Shown piece by piece: positions 1 through 8,601 of a stretch of 64,000 bases of DNA. Source of the stretch: Mucilaginibacter sp. (lineage in GTDB: Bacteria; Bacteroidota; Bacteroidia; Sphingobacteriales; Sphingobacteriaceae); assembly GCF_028288225.1 (NCBI RefSeq), contig NZ_JAQBOC010000066.1, positions 35,751 to 99,750 of the forward strand, written 5' to 3'. The notes under the pieces are model-generated. The model saw only the letters and a program-made list of their open reading frames with translations. It did no database searches and was not told where the DNA came from. The stretch's first letter is position 1; every line of letters begins with the position of its first letter. The translations under genes were made by a program, and so were the position numbers.

Positions 1-393
1 CACCCTTTTTTATCATGCCAGGCAGCAATCCCCGGTCCAGTCGCGCCGGCGCCAGCAGATTGGTTTGGATAGTTTGCTCCCAATCATGATCTGTCAATGC
101 CTCAAAACCACCACCTGGCGTTTCCGACCCGCCAAGATTGTTGACTAATATATCAATCCCGCCAAAAGCTTCCCTGATCTCATTCACTACTTTTTCCGTT
201 CCGGCGGCGGTACTTAGGTCGGCGCTAATAAATTGCAGTTGTGAATTAAAATCATCAGGCTGGTTCCTGGCGGTTACAACTACCCGCGCTCCATATTCCA
301 GCAGTTTTTCAGCCATTGCTTTTCCCGCGCCCTTTGTACCGCCTGTTACAAGGGCGACTTTTCCGGCCAATTCATTTTTTTGATCTGTCATAT
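1..393 (-). CDS. short-chain dehydrogenase/reductase, C-terminus beyond the window
   Basis: This is the N-terminal 131 residues of an NAD(P)-dependent Rossmann-fold oxidoreductase of the SDR family; the rest lies beyond the left edge. The start ATG is at 393. The cofactor-binding glycine motif TGGTKGAGKA is near residues 16-25, and the NNLGG motif that follows strand beta4 is near residue 85 (usually NNAG, so Leu replaces Ala). The catalytic Ser, Tyr and Lys would lie outside the window, so the substrate cannot be guessed. It is transcribed away from the truncated ABC gene at 564. Confidence 0.85.
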
Positions 394-563
394 TTTCCTT
401 CTTTATTCTTTGCAAAATTCAGCAGTATAATGTTTTACCGCAAGTACTGGCAACCGAATCAGATAGTGCTGAATATATCAGTATGCCGAAAATGCCACCA
501 TTGGTGCAAAAATTATTTTCAAGCGGACAATTCTTTCTATATTAGAACTCCCGTCGAATCAGT

Positions 564-854
564 ATGAATGCTATTGAAATAAAAAATCTGAGCAAATCTT
601 ACGGAAATATTCAGGCTTTAAATGGTATTGACCTGGAAGTTCCCGAAGGTTCTATATATGGTCTCATTGGTCCGAATGGATGCGGAAAAACAACCCTTAT
701 AAAAACCCTCGTTGGTACTTTAAAGCCCGATACCGGTGAAATAAAAGTTCTTGGGGTAAATCCCTTAGCAGGCAGATGGAAAATCAGAAAGCATATTGGT
801 TATATGCCGCAGTCGCCAGCTATTTACGACGACCTTTCTGCCCGTGATGTTTAA
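564..854 (+). pseudogene. ABC transporter ATP-binding subunit, truncated after the Q-loop
   Basis: The first 96 residues match an ABC-2-type ATPase. The Walker A motif GPNGCGKTT is at about residues 36-44 and the Q-loop region (IGYMPQSPAIYDD) at 78-90. The frame then hits a TAA at 852-854, exactly where unrelated coding sequence for an SRPBCC protein begins. The signature motif, Walker B and H-loop are all missing, so it cannot act as an ATPase. A normal subunit is about 220-310 residues. No permease follows. I read it as the 5' stub of a gene joined by a deletion to the 3' part of another gene, though an assembly chimera would look the same. Confidence 0.8.
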
Positions 855-1266
855 TGCACCTATCAAAATCGTATGGGAGGCCTGGACCCGGCCCGAACAC
901 ATCGCCCAATGGTGGGGGCCGAAAGGCATGGAAACCAAGGTGGTTGAACACGACTTTCGCGTAGGAGGCCGCTGGAAATATACGATGCAAATGCCGGACG
1001 GAAACGAGTTCCTTTCTTTTGGCGTATATTCCGTTATCGTTGAGCCCCAAAAAGTGTTTTCATCAGCCAACTTCATACCCATGACCGAGGGGGTGGAAAT
1101 ACAGGCCTTGTTTGAAGAAAATGGTAATCAAACACAATTTACCTTTCATGTGATTCATCCAACGAAAGCCTGCCGCGATCAGCAGGAGCAAATGGGCATC
1201 TATAACGGCTGGGGTTCGGTTTTTGACCGGCTGCAGACGCTGGTAGCCACTTTAAACCATAAATAA
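847..1266 (+). pseudogene. SRPBCC (AHSA1-type) protein lacking its N-terminus
   Basis: From about position 850 the frame reads as an activator-of-Hsp90-ATPase-like START-superfamily protein. It begins inside the first strand with FNAPIKIVWEAWTRPEHIAQWWGP, a stretch normally preceded by about 10-15 more residues. The usual WWGPKG, the glycine-rich turn after FRVGGRW and the C-terminal GWGSVFDRL are present, so the body of the fold is intact. An ATG at 847 could start translation, but the reading frame upstream of it is ABC-transporter sequence out of frame. It is probably a fusion remnant; a shortened but folded product cannot be excluded. Confidence 0.7.
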
Positions 1267-1518
1267 CGATAGCTATTTGTGCTGATCAACTAATGGTCAT
1301 TGTCCTTTCCATTTTGTGTGAGGGCTGACCAATAGCCAACTTAATAAAAAATTGAACAGAATTTAACACATCATAGCATTACAAACGCCCTTGAATTAAA
1401 CGCAAATCAGCCGGTATCGATACTGAAATAAATACCAGCGTAAACTGCGCCTCCCTGATTTAAAAAATGTGGTTCCAGTTCACCATCGGTTGCAGGTAAC
1501 CGGTTTGATTTCATGAAT

Positions 1519-2307
1519 TTAAAAAGACTTGATCACTGTTGTTTTACTGCTGACCGTTTGCGCGCTGAAATAACCGATACATCCTCCGGTGATATTGGAA
1601 GTTGGTGTCGCAGGCACCGCCAGGTTGGCGTTATCGTAGGCAACAGCCTCGGCCTCCTTCAGGAAATTAAATGCGCCCGCGTCGAGGCCGACCAAGTCAG
1701 CCTTGACCATGTCGCCATGGTGAAAAGTGCCCGTGTCGCAATCCAGCTTATCCCGAATATACCTGCCGCCAGACAGGCGGTCATCAAAGGTTTGAAAGTG
1801 GTGCACATGCACACCGTTCCTCTTCATTGAATATTTATAGTAATTCTTCTGATCCGCCGGATCCTGGTAATTGGCTACCGGCCTGAAGTTATTATTGACA
1901 GAGTAGTCTACAGTTACCGAATCCAGGGGCACCGGTTTCGGCATGGTAGACATTGCCGTGTACGTTTTCCCATCAAGCATCACCTTTAATTGGTACGCAT
2001 GCCCTGGTGTGCCGGTAATGGCATGGGTAATATAGTCTCCTACCGAGGCTTCCGTTAAAACATCCGTTATGTTTGCCGTAACATCGGTGATCACTACGGT
2101 TGCCCCCGAAACTGTCGGATAAACATTATCCGAATAAAAATCTGCTGTTTTTGAAATATTGACATGGTAAGGGCCTGTTGTATCGCTGACCGCTCCTTCA
2201 ATAACCAGCTGTGGCGTATTGTTAAGCGGAGGCGTAATGGTTTTTGTGCAGGACGAAAAAGCAACAATAAGGCTTGCTAATATTAAAAATGCGCGTATAT
2301 TTTTCAT
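1519..2307 (-). CDS. DUF4249 outer-membrane-associated lipoprotein
   Basis: This 262-residue protein has a lipoprotein signal (hydrophobic stretch, then FSSC with Cys near residue 20). The following immunoglobulin-like beta domain is typical of DUF4249, including the LVIEG strand near residue 35 and a C-terminal CIGYFSA element near residue 245. Family members are encoded beside TonB-dependent receptors and presumably help capture or position the ligand at the cell surface. It starts 4 nt after the receptor gene ends, so the two are almost certainly co-transcribed and translationally coupled. It is on the short side for the family but has both ends. Confidence 0.85.
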   Translation of the reverse strand: MKNIRAFLILASLIVAFSSCTKTITPPLNNTPQLVIEGAVSDTTGPYHVNISKTADFYSDNVYPTVSGATVVITDVTANITDVLTEASVGDYITHAITGTPGHAYQLKVMLDGKTYTAMSTMPKPVPLDSVTVDYSVNNNFRPVANYQDPADQKNYYKYSMKRNGVHVHHFQTFDDRLSGGRYIRDKLDCDTGTFHHGDMVKADLVGLDAGAFNFLKEAEAVAYDNANLAVPATPTSNITGGCIGYFSAQTVSSKTTVIKSF

Positions 2308-2311
2308 TGGA

Positions 2312-4648
2312 TTAAAATTTAAAGTTGTAAGTAACGGATGGAACCATTTTAAAAAGTGAGGTTTGCTGAACCTGTGTCCTGTTCATATTGTTTGGATCGG
2401 TCTGGAAAATGATGGAGTATGGATTAGACTGGCCATAAACATTATAGATGGAAAAATTCCAGCTGCTTTCTATCTTCCTCGTCTTTTTTACATACAATGT
2501 CGCGCCCAGGTCAAGGCGGTTATAAGCGGACAGCCGCTGGCTGTTCCGGTCACCATAGGCATATACCGGTGAGCCGTCTACCGAAAGTTTGCCGTCCGGG
2601 TAGGTTACCGGAGTGCCGGTGCTGTAAACAAAGTCCGCGGAAAATGTCCACTTTTTACTGGCCTGGTACATGCCGACTACGGAAAGGTGATGGGTTTGAT
2701 CCTGTGATGAAGCGTAATAGTTATTGTTATTGATGCCGTTTATTTTACGTTCTGATCTGGAAAGCGTATAGCTGACCCAGCCGGTAAGTTTGCCATATTT
2801 CTTTTTGAGATAGGTCTCCCACCCATAGGCGCGCCCGGTTCCGAAAAGCAAGTCAGCTTCGATATTTTCATTGCCGACCAGATTGGCGCCATTCTTATAA
2901 TCGATCTGGTTCTGCAGGCTCTTATAATAGATCTCTGAGCTGAACTCTATGCCATTCTGGTGAAAGGTGCGGTAATATCCCATAGAAACCTGGTCGGCAA
3001 TTTCCGGCTTGACCACATTCGTGCTGGGCAGGTAAACGTTGGTGGGGGAAGTTGCTGAAGAATTGTTCAATAAATGGATATTCTGCACATTTCGGTCATA
3101 GGAAAGCTTAACAGCACTGCTGTCATTCAGCTGATAATTTAAGGCGATTCGCGGTTCAGGATTAATATAGCTTTTTACAACTTTCCCGCCGCTGTAATAG
3201 GTGTTACTCAATGTATTTCCGGCCGCGTCATACGTGTAGAAATTACCAGGTCCTAAAACCGCCAGGTCACTTACCCGTAAACCATAGGTCAGCTTCAATT
3301 TATCGGTTGCCGTCCATTCATGGGAAATATAAACTGCGCTTTCCAGGCTGTATTTTTTTTGCAGGACGACGCTGTTATAGTTCGAGGTTTGGCCGGCGGT
3401 TGCTGCCCCGGGCTGGGTCACATGGTAAATACTTTCCAAACCAATATCCAGCTTGTTGGTCGAGTTTAGGTAATAATTGAAATCCTGCTTCAGGTGGTAA
3501 TCGGTAATGGCCGACCCTACATTGATATTATTGGTACTGCTTCTAAAATGCGTATTGTAATCGAAATTATTATAGATCAGCGAAGTATTGGAAAACAGGC
3601 TGTTGTTGAAGATATGGTTCCAGCGTAACGTACCTGTCGAGTTTCCATAATCAATCCCGTTATCCTGCTTTAGCTGCAGGTAGTCTTTTCCAAAATAACC
3701 AGAGAGAAATACACGGTCATTTTTACCCACCTGGTAATTCCCTTTCAGGTTAATATCATAAAAGTATATTTTGGTCTTTTTAATCGTGGTATCCGAGGCC
3801 AGCCCGGTAAACAGGTCTACGTAGGTCCTCCGGCCGCTCACGGTAAATGAGCCTTTATGATCAAACAAGGGGCCCTCTACGGTCAGCCTGGAGGCAATAA
3901 GTCCTATGCCGCCATTTACGCCGAATTTCTGATTATTGCCATCATTCATATGGATATCTTCGACAGAAGAAAGCCTGCCGCCGTAATTCGCGGGCATCCC
4001 GGCTTTATAGATCTGGATATCCTTGATCGCATCCGAATTGAAGACCGAAAAGAAGCCCAACAAGTGAGAGGCATTGTAAACGGTGGCCTCATCCAAAAGG
4101 ATCAGGTTCTGGTCGGCATCGCCACCCCGTACCGAAAAACCGGCTTTCCCGTCACCCGCAGCCACGATCCCGGGCAGGAGCTGTATGGTTTTTAAGATAT
4201 CTTTTTCCCCTAACAGGACCGGGACATTTTTGATATCATTGACGGTCAGTTTTTGAACACCGGGAGGCGCGGTTAAAACATTGCCACTCCGGGATGAGCT
4301 GCTGCTGATCTTGACTTCTTTCAACTGGCTGGAAGCAGCTTCCAGGTTGATGTTGTGCTGCAGGTTGCCTTTTAAGTCGATATGCAGCGTGTCTGTATGG
4401 TAACCGGTGTAGGTTGCTACCAGCGTATAGCTCCCTTCAGGAATGCTAACGGAGTAAAAACCGTAAGAATTGGCGGAAACGCCCACTCCCGATAATTGCA
4501 GAAAACTCACGGTTGCGCCCGGCAGGGTTTCCCCTGTCGCTTTGTCCTTTATGGTTCCTGATATCGTTAAGTGTTTGCTTTGCTGAGCCAAAGACAATCC
4601 GGGTAAAAGAAAGACTGACAGGATGATAAAGCAGTTTATTTTAAGCAT
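2312..4648 (-). CDS. TonB-dependent receptor with N-terminal carboxypeptidase-like domain
   Basis: This is a 778-residue outer-membrane transporter. A signal peptide (residues 1-21) is followed by a CarboxypepD_reg-like domain (about 26-105, starting TISGTIKDKATGETLPGA), a plug domain (about 115-230, with SVRGGDADQNLILLDE) and a 22-strand barrel ending in an aromatic residue (NFKF). It lacks the long SusC-type N-terminus, and there is no SusD neighbour, so it is not a classical Sus pair. A DUF4249 gene follows it directly. The LytS/LytR genes upstream on the same strand suggest regulation of this uptake unit. The ligand is unknown. Confidence 0.92.
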   Translation of the reverse strand: MLKINCFIILSVFLLPGLSLAQQSKHLTISGTIKDKATGETLPGATVSFLQLSGVGVSANSYGFYSVSIPEGSYTLVATYTGYHTDTLHIDLKGNLQHNINLEAASSQLKEVKISSSSSRSGNVLTAPPGVQKLTVNDIKNVPVLLGEKDILKTIQLLPGIVAAGDGKAGFSVRGGDADQNLILLDEATVYNASHLLGFFSVFNSDAIKDIQIYKAGMPANYGGRLSSVEDIHMNDGNNQKFGVNGGIGLIASRLTVEGPLFDHKGSFTVSGRRTYVDLFTGLASDTTIKKTKIYFYDINLKGNYQVGKNDRVFLSGYFGKDYLQLKQDNGIDYGNSTGTLRWNHIFNNSLFSNTSLIYNNFDYNTHFRSSTNNINVGSAITDYHLKQDFNYYLNSTNKLDIGLESIYHVTQPGAATAGQTSNYNSVVLQKKYSLESAVYISHEWTATDKLKLTYGLRVSDLAVLGPGNFYTYDAAGNTLSNTYYSGGKVVKSYINPEPRIALNYQLNDSSAVKLSYDRNVQNIHLLNNSSATSPTNVYLPSTNVVKPEIADQVSMGYYRTFHQNGIEFSSEIYYKSLQNQIDYKNGANLVGNENIEADLLFGTGRAYGWETYLKKKYGKLTGWVSYTLSRSERKINGINNNNYYASSQDQTHHLSVVGMYQASKKWTFSADFVYSTGTPVTYPDGKLSVDGSPVYAYGDRNSQRLSAYNRLDLGATLYVKKTRKIESSWNFSIYNVYGQSNPYSIIFQTDPNNMNRTQVQQTSLFKMVPSVTYNFKF

Positions 4649-4714
4649 TTTATGTGTTATAAAGGGTGTGGTAATCTGGAGTAATCACTGTTAATGGTTG
4701 CATTAATCAAAATA

Positions 4715-5140
4715 TTAACGGATTTCCTTAATCACTTTAAAGAGATGGAAGGTTTGGGTTATTCCGTCATCTACCCGTTTAAACACCAGGTCCTGCTCTG
4801 TTAATTTGATAATTGTAACTGCTGATTTTTCGTTGGTACCGCTTATCAAACTCACTGTTTTGCCATCAGTGCCCGTTGACCATTTTACCTGGTGCCCTAA
4901 GTAGAATAAATTACCATCCGCACTAAAAATAAAAGTTGTTTTCTTTAATCGCCCGGCAAGCTCTTTCATGTCAGCTTCGGCAGCCGGCCTGGCTTTACCG
5001 GTCATTGTTGCAGGATATTCCGGGGTGAAACTTTTTAGCTTCCACGTGCCTGTTAAAAATTCAGAATGGTTTACCTGGAAAGCACCCAATAAGATAATTG
5101 CCACAATGGCGAGCATGTAATTGCTAATCTTTGTCTTCAT
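4715..5140 (-). CDS. secreted lipocalin-like hypothetical protein
   Basis: This 141-residue protein has an N-terminal hydrophobic segment (about 8-22) and a beta-rich body that opens with LTGTWKLKSF. That is the usual first strand of lipocalin-like Bacteroidota proteins that test or bind small hydrophobic molecules. No catalytic motif is visible. It lies between the LytR gene and the TonB receptor on the same strand, so it may be part of that unit. An 8-bp inverted repeat (TTGCTTAA/TTAAGCAA) occupies positions 5140-5163 and runs up to the start codon, where it could fold in the mRNA leader. The family assignment is tentative. Confidence 0.6.
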   Translation of the reverse strand: MKTKISNYMLAIVAIILLGAFQVNHSEFLTGTWKLKSFTPEYPATMTGKARPAAEADMKELAGRLKKTTFIFSADGNLFYLGHQVKWSTGTDGKTVSLISGTNEKSAVTIIKLTEQDLVFKRVDDGITQTFHLFKVIKEIR

Positions 5141-5253
5141 TGCTTAATTTTTTAGTTAAGCAATGATAGGCCTGAAGACTTTAAATATCAGCCGGTTTGG
5201 AATGAAGCGGAAGTAAAGTGTTATGAAACGTCGTTTTACCTGTTTAAAGGAAA

Positions 5254-6027
5254 TTACCTGTTAAGCCACAATTTGAGGTAATGTGCTTTTTCCTTACTAA
5301 CAACAATTCCGTTTTCCATTTCAGGAGTCAGGTATACTTTAAGTTTACCATTGAAATAATTGTGAACGGACCCAATAGCGCTGAAGGAAGTGATATACTG
5401 CCTGTTCAGCCGGAAGAAAAGATAAGGATCGATCAGTTTTTCGAGTTCATCAAGCGTATGATCCAGCATATATCTTTTCAGTTTTGTAGTATATAAAAAG
5501 GTAAGTTTATCTTCAAAGCAAAACCAGGCAACTTCCGGGGTTTCAACCGAAACGAACTGAGCTCCGGACCGGATCAAAAACCTGCTTTTAAAAGTCGGCC
5601 GGGCATCCGTGTCCTTCATTTGGCTGAGCAGCAGGGATTCCATAATTTCCCGGAAATTTCCAGGTGACTGGCTGATAAAGCGATATTTGTTCAGCGCCTG
5701 TGCTAATAGCAATGGTTCTATAGGTTTTAACAGGTAATCAATACTGTTTACTTTAAAGGCCCGTATCGCATATTCGTCATAAGCGGTGGTGAATATGATG
5801 GGAACCCTGACTTCTACATGTTCAAATATTTCAAATGACTGCCCGTCTGCCAGCATAATGTCCATAAATATCAGTTCGGGGTGGCGGAAATTCTTTAACC
5901 ACTGCACCGCGTCTTCTATGCTGTCAATGATACTGATGACTTGTATGGTCGGATCGTGGCTCTCTAATAACTGCTGCAACCTGCGTGCTGCAGGCGCCTC
6001 ATCTTCAATAATCAATACTTTCATCAT
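5254..6027 (-). CDS. LytTR-family response regulator
   Basis: This 257-residue cytoplasmic transcription regulator has an N-terminal receiver domain (about 3-120) with acidic residues EDE at 8-10, a phospho-acceptor Asp at about 56 in FMDIML and the conserved Lys in LLKPI near 107. The C-terminal LytTR DNA-binding domain spans about 150-255. Its start ATG overlaps the stop of the sensor kinase gene (6024-6027), as expected of a coupled two-component pair. Likely targets are nearby, perhaps the TonB receptor/DUF4249 unit just downstream, but no repeat pair typical of LytTR sites was identified. Confidence 0.9.
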   Translation of the reverse strand: MMKVLIIEDEAPAARRLQQLLESHDPTIQVISIIDSIEDAVQWLKNFRHPELIFMDIMLADGQSFEIFEHVEVRVPIIFTTAYDEYAIRAFKVNSIDYLLKPIEPLLLAQALNKYRFISQSPGNFREIMESLLLSQMKDTDARPTFKSRFLIRSGAQFVSVETPEVAWFCFEDKLTFLYTTKLKRYMLDHTLDELEKLIDPYLFFRLNRQYITSFSAIGSVHNYFNGKLKVYLTPEMENGIVVSKEKAHYLKLWLNR

Positions 6028-7064
6028 TCACTATCATAAATAAGGGGAAGCGATACGCTGAAATTTGCTGTATCCGCAACAACTTCAACCAGTTTGTTGG
6101 TCAGCAATTCGTACCGGTTAATGATATTCTGCAAGCCAGTGCCTGTGGATTCCACACCGGAGGTTTTTATCTGCAGGTTGTTTTTCACCACAATAAAATT
6201 TCCGGTTTTACTGATAATAATGGTAAGCGGTTTTTTACCGGAAACAATGTTATGCTTAATGGCATTTTCAACCAGCATTTGCAGGGTAAACGGGATCACT
6301 TTTAGCTGCTCCAGGTTTCCCGGGAGTTGGTACACAATATGTAAGTTTTCACCAAAACGCATTTTGTTCAAAAAAATATAATCATCCAGGAATTTTAATT
6401 CCGTTTCCAGGCCGATCACATTTTTTTCATTGTAGTTCAACACATGCCGGTATACATTGGAAAGCCGCTGGATGAACAGCACGGATAATTTAGGATCTTC
6501 AGGGACCAGGGTGATCAATGCATTTAAACTGTTAAATAGAAAATGCGGACTGATCTGATTTTTTAACAGTTCCAATTGAGAGATCAAGCTTTCCTTTTTT
6601 AAACGTTCCGACTCGTACAGGCTATGTTCCCAGCGCCCAAAAAAGTAAGCACATTCATAAATAACCGTCACGATCCCCAGCAAAACCAGGCTTTTCCGGA
6701 TAATATCTTCGTACTCCGTTAAAAATGGTTCCCTGTTGCCGTTAGGATACGCATAATTGATCCCTCCTATAATCAAGCCGGCCAGCAAAATAAATACGGA
6801 CATGACCACGCTTTGAACCACAATTCTTTTAGCCGTTTCTTTTAAATGCGGGAACCTGTTGCGCATATACAGAAATATAAAGCGGCTGCATTCCCAGTAA
6901 AAGGTAACGTACACCACATATTTGGCAATACTGACAACCAATATTTTGGATGAAGTACTGATTCCGCGGTTGTCACTCAGGAAGACCAATAAAACAACAA
7001 TAACCGGTATCCCGATGAGTCTTGCCCATTTGTCATTCAATCCATTTTTCTTTGCAGCAATCAT
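6024..7064 (-). CDS. LytS-type membrane sensor histidine kinase
   Basis: This 346-residue kinase pairs with the LytTR regulator that overlaps its end. Several hydrophobic segments fill residues 15-145. A His-kinase region follows, with the phospho-acceptor His in SPHFLFNSLN at about residue 174, and a C-terminal ATPase domain has the N-box VENAIKHN. A longer frame begins with TTG at 7097. I prefer the ATG at 7064, which has GGGAA seven bases upstream. There is no extracellular sensor domain beyond the membrane helices, so the signal is probably sensed in the membrane or through a partner. Confidence 0.88.
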   Translation of the reverse strand: MIAAKKNGLNDKWARLIGIPVIVVLLVFLSDNRGISTSSKILVVSIAKYVVYVTFYWECSRFIFLYMRNRFPHLKETAKRIVVQSVVMSVFILLAGLIIGGINYAYPNGNREPFLTEYEDIIRKSLVLLGIVTVIYECAYFFGRWEHSLYESERLKKESLISQLELLKNQISPHFLFNSLNALITLVPEDPKLSVLFIQRLSNVYRHVLNYNEKNVIGLETELKFLDDYIFLNKMRFGENLHIVYQLPGNLEQLKVIPFTLQMLVENAIKHNIVSGKKPLTIIISKTGNFIVVKNNLQIKTSGVESTGTGLQNIINRYELLTNKLVEVVADTANFSVSLPLIYDSE

Positions 7065-7264
7065 CAAATATTTCCCGGTTTCTGGTAAGCAGTTCAAATA
7101 TCCGTTCCTTCTAAAGAAAGGTTATGCAATATTTATATAAACATCCTGAATTATATTTATGGAAACAACTGATGTGAAATGAAATGGAAAATTTAGCATT
7201 TAAAACGGCCATAAACCTGTTCTAAAGTTATACAATTCTATTTTGAGGGGAAAATCACATCGCC

Positions 7265-7531
7265 TTATTTTTGACTGGCCGCTACCTTATCCAGCAAAGC
7301 ATGAGGGAAATGTCCGAACTGTTTTTTAAACGCGTAGGAAAAATGCGAGAGGTTTTCGAAACCTACTTCAAAATATACATCAGATGGTTTTCTCTTTTCC
7401 TCGAAGATCTGGTGATGCGCCAATTTCAGCCGTTTTTGCGTAAGCCATTGTCTTGGCGGAGCCTTAAAGGTTTTTTGGAAATCTTGCTTAAAGATAGTCA
7501 GGCTCCTGCCGGTTAAGTACCCAAAAAGCGC
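7265..7531 (-). pseudogene. C-terminal remnant of an AraC-family regulator
   Basis: The reverse strand encodes 88 residues matching the DNA-binding end of an AraC/XylS regulator. They include FKQDFQKTFKAPPRQWL (first helix-turn-helix and linker), the RLKLAHHQI helix, and VYFEVGFENLSHFSYAFKKQFG (second helix-turn-helix). The stop is at 7265-7267. Upstream, a TGA at 7532-7534 interrupts the frame. One frame over, the sequence reads NERFLG, as expected for the missing part, so a single-base shift in the T run near 7526 is likely. Beyond about 7545 no AraC sequence is recognisable, so the sensory half is gone. Confidence 0.75.
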
Positions 7532-7563
7532 TCATTTAAATATTGTCTAGTCTATCATTATGT

Positions 7564-7625
7564 GAGGCAGAAAACGCAGGATTACAATATGGCACATCGT
7601 AATTTTGCTTATCGTTTTCTGCTTC
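7564..7625. repeat. nested inverted repeat
   Basis: GCAGAAAACG at 7567-7576 is matched in reverse by CGTTTTCTGC at 7613-7622, with partial matching just outside. Inside lies a second pair, ATTAC at 7581-7585 and GTAAT at 7599-7603. The arrangement could form a cruciform or an RNA hairpin. It lies in the 275-bp non-coding stretch between the AraC remnant and the small gene at 7807, where I saw no other feature. Confidence 0.6.
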
Positions 7626-7806
7626 AACACAGTGACTCGTCCGGAAAAAACTATACAGCGTTATAAAAGCGTCACCAACCGTTCAGTTCCGTACGATTAG
7701 CATAATTTTTAATAGTCTAATTTATTGATATGAACATATTTAAGTAAATGGCACGTAATTTATAGGCGTTGTCTTGTTAAAATTACTTCAAAGCAATTTA
7801 TAGCCT

Positions 7807-8103
7807 ATGAACACAGCGGATCGTGTTTGGGACCTTGCAACAAAAAAACTGATGAACGAGGCATCGGAAGAAGATCTGAAGGAATTAGATCTGCTACTGC
7901 TGGAAAATCTACACCTGAAAACTACAATAATGCCCCTGTGTGACTGGTGGGAAGATGAGCCGGCAAATCACCAACAGTTGCTTGCTTTGAAAAGTATAAA
8001 ACCTGTAGACGAGGATACCAGGCAAAATACAATTAACGTTCAGTCTCACCCCCTGCCAGATTATATGAATACAAAGAAATCAATATATAAAATTACTCTT
8101 TAA
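7807..8103 (+). CDS. small acidic protein upstream of a broken permease gene
   Basis: This 98-residue protein has an N-terminal segment (VWDLATKKLMNEASEEDLKELDLLL) resembling the short anti-sigma-like helical domain that starts FecR-type and similar Bacteroidota proteins. I recall similar small genes placed directly ahead of MacB/FtsX-type permease genes, and here the next gene is such a permease starting 11 nt after this stop. No membrane segment is visible. Since the permease is broken, this gene may itself be decaying; its last 20 residues look unremarkable. The function is unknown. Confidence 0.5.
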   Translation: MNTADRVWDLATKKLMNEASEEDLKELDLLLLENLHLKTTIMPLCDWWEDEPANHQQLLALKSIKPVDEDTRQNTINVQSHPLPDYMNTKKSIYKITL

Positions 8104-8114
8104 TTAGCACCGGT

Positions 8115-8531
8115 ATGCTCAAAAGTTATATCAAAATCGCGCTCCGAAATCTGCAAAAATAGAAGGCAATCTCTTTTATAAACGTTTTCGGATTATCAGT
8201 AGGTATCACATGCGTTAGCCTGCTTTTATTGTGTACAGCAAATGAATTCAGCTTCGACAAATTCCATAAAAACGCTCCTGATATTTATAGGGTTTATGCC
8301 GTTTGGAATCAGTCAGCGTGGGGGAAAACCACCAATGAGCGCGAGATTGACTATACGGAATACAATTCACTGAATAAGCAGAAATTGGCAGAAGCGATGA
8401 AGCTACAGCTGCCGGATGTGGTGAACTATGTCCAATTGCAGTTACCCTGGGGGCAAAACCTGGTGCGGGCTAACAATAAAGTACTCTATGCAGAAGTTGG
8501 GTTTGCCGACCAGTCATTATTTGGTCCTTGA
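8115..8531 (+). pseudogene. MacB/FtsX-family ABC permease, nonsense-mutated and truncated
   Basis: Translation from the ATG at 8115 gives MLKSYIKIALRNLQK, then an in-frame TAG at 8160-8162. It continues as KAISFINVFGLSVGITCVSLLLL and FSFDKFHKNAPDIYRVY, the classic start of Bacteroidota MacB-type permeases (first transmembrane helix and MacB_PCD domain). The frame ends at a TGA (8529-8531) after FADQSLFG, where family members normally go on for about 650 more residues. So there is both an internal stop at codon 16 and loss of most of the gene. The missing ATPase partner fits with a dead locus. Confidence 0.85.
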
Positions 8532-8601
8532 TCTTCGCGTCTTCTTTGAATTTGTATTAACCGTACTGCTGTGATAATTTTGCTATTTCATTTGATATTG
8601 A

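Noticed and set aside
796..846. N-terminal extension of the SRPBCC frame
   Set aside because: These 17 codons are ABC-transporter DNA read out of frame, so they do not belong to the SRPBCC family.
2312..4648. SusC/SusD polysaccharide utilisation locus
   Set aside because: No SusD-like gene or glycoside hydrolase adjoins the receptor, and its partner is DUF4249.
7271..7516. 81-residue open frame on the plus strand
   Set aside because: It is the antisense of the AraC-family remnant on the minus strand, whose helix-turn-helix sequence is recognisable; the plus-strand product has no such support.
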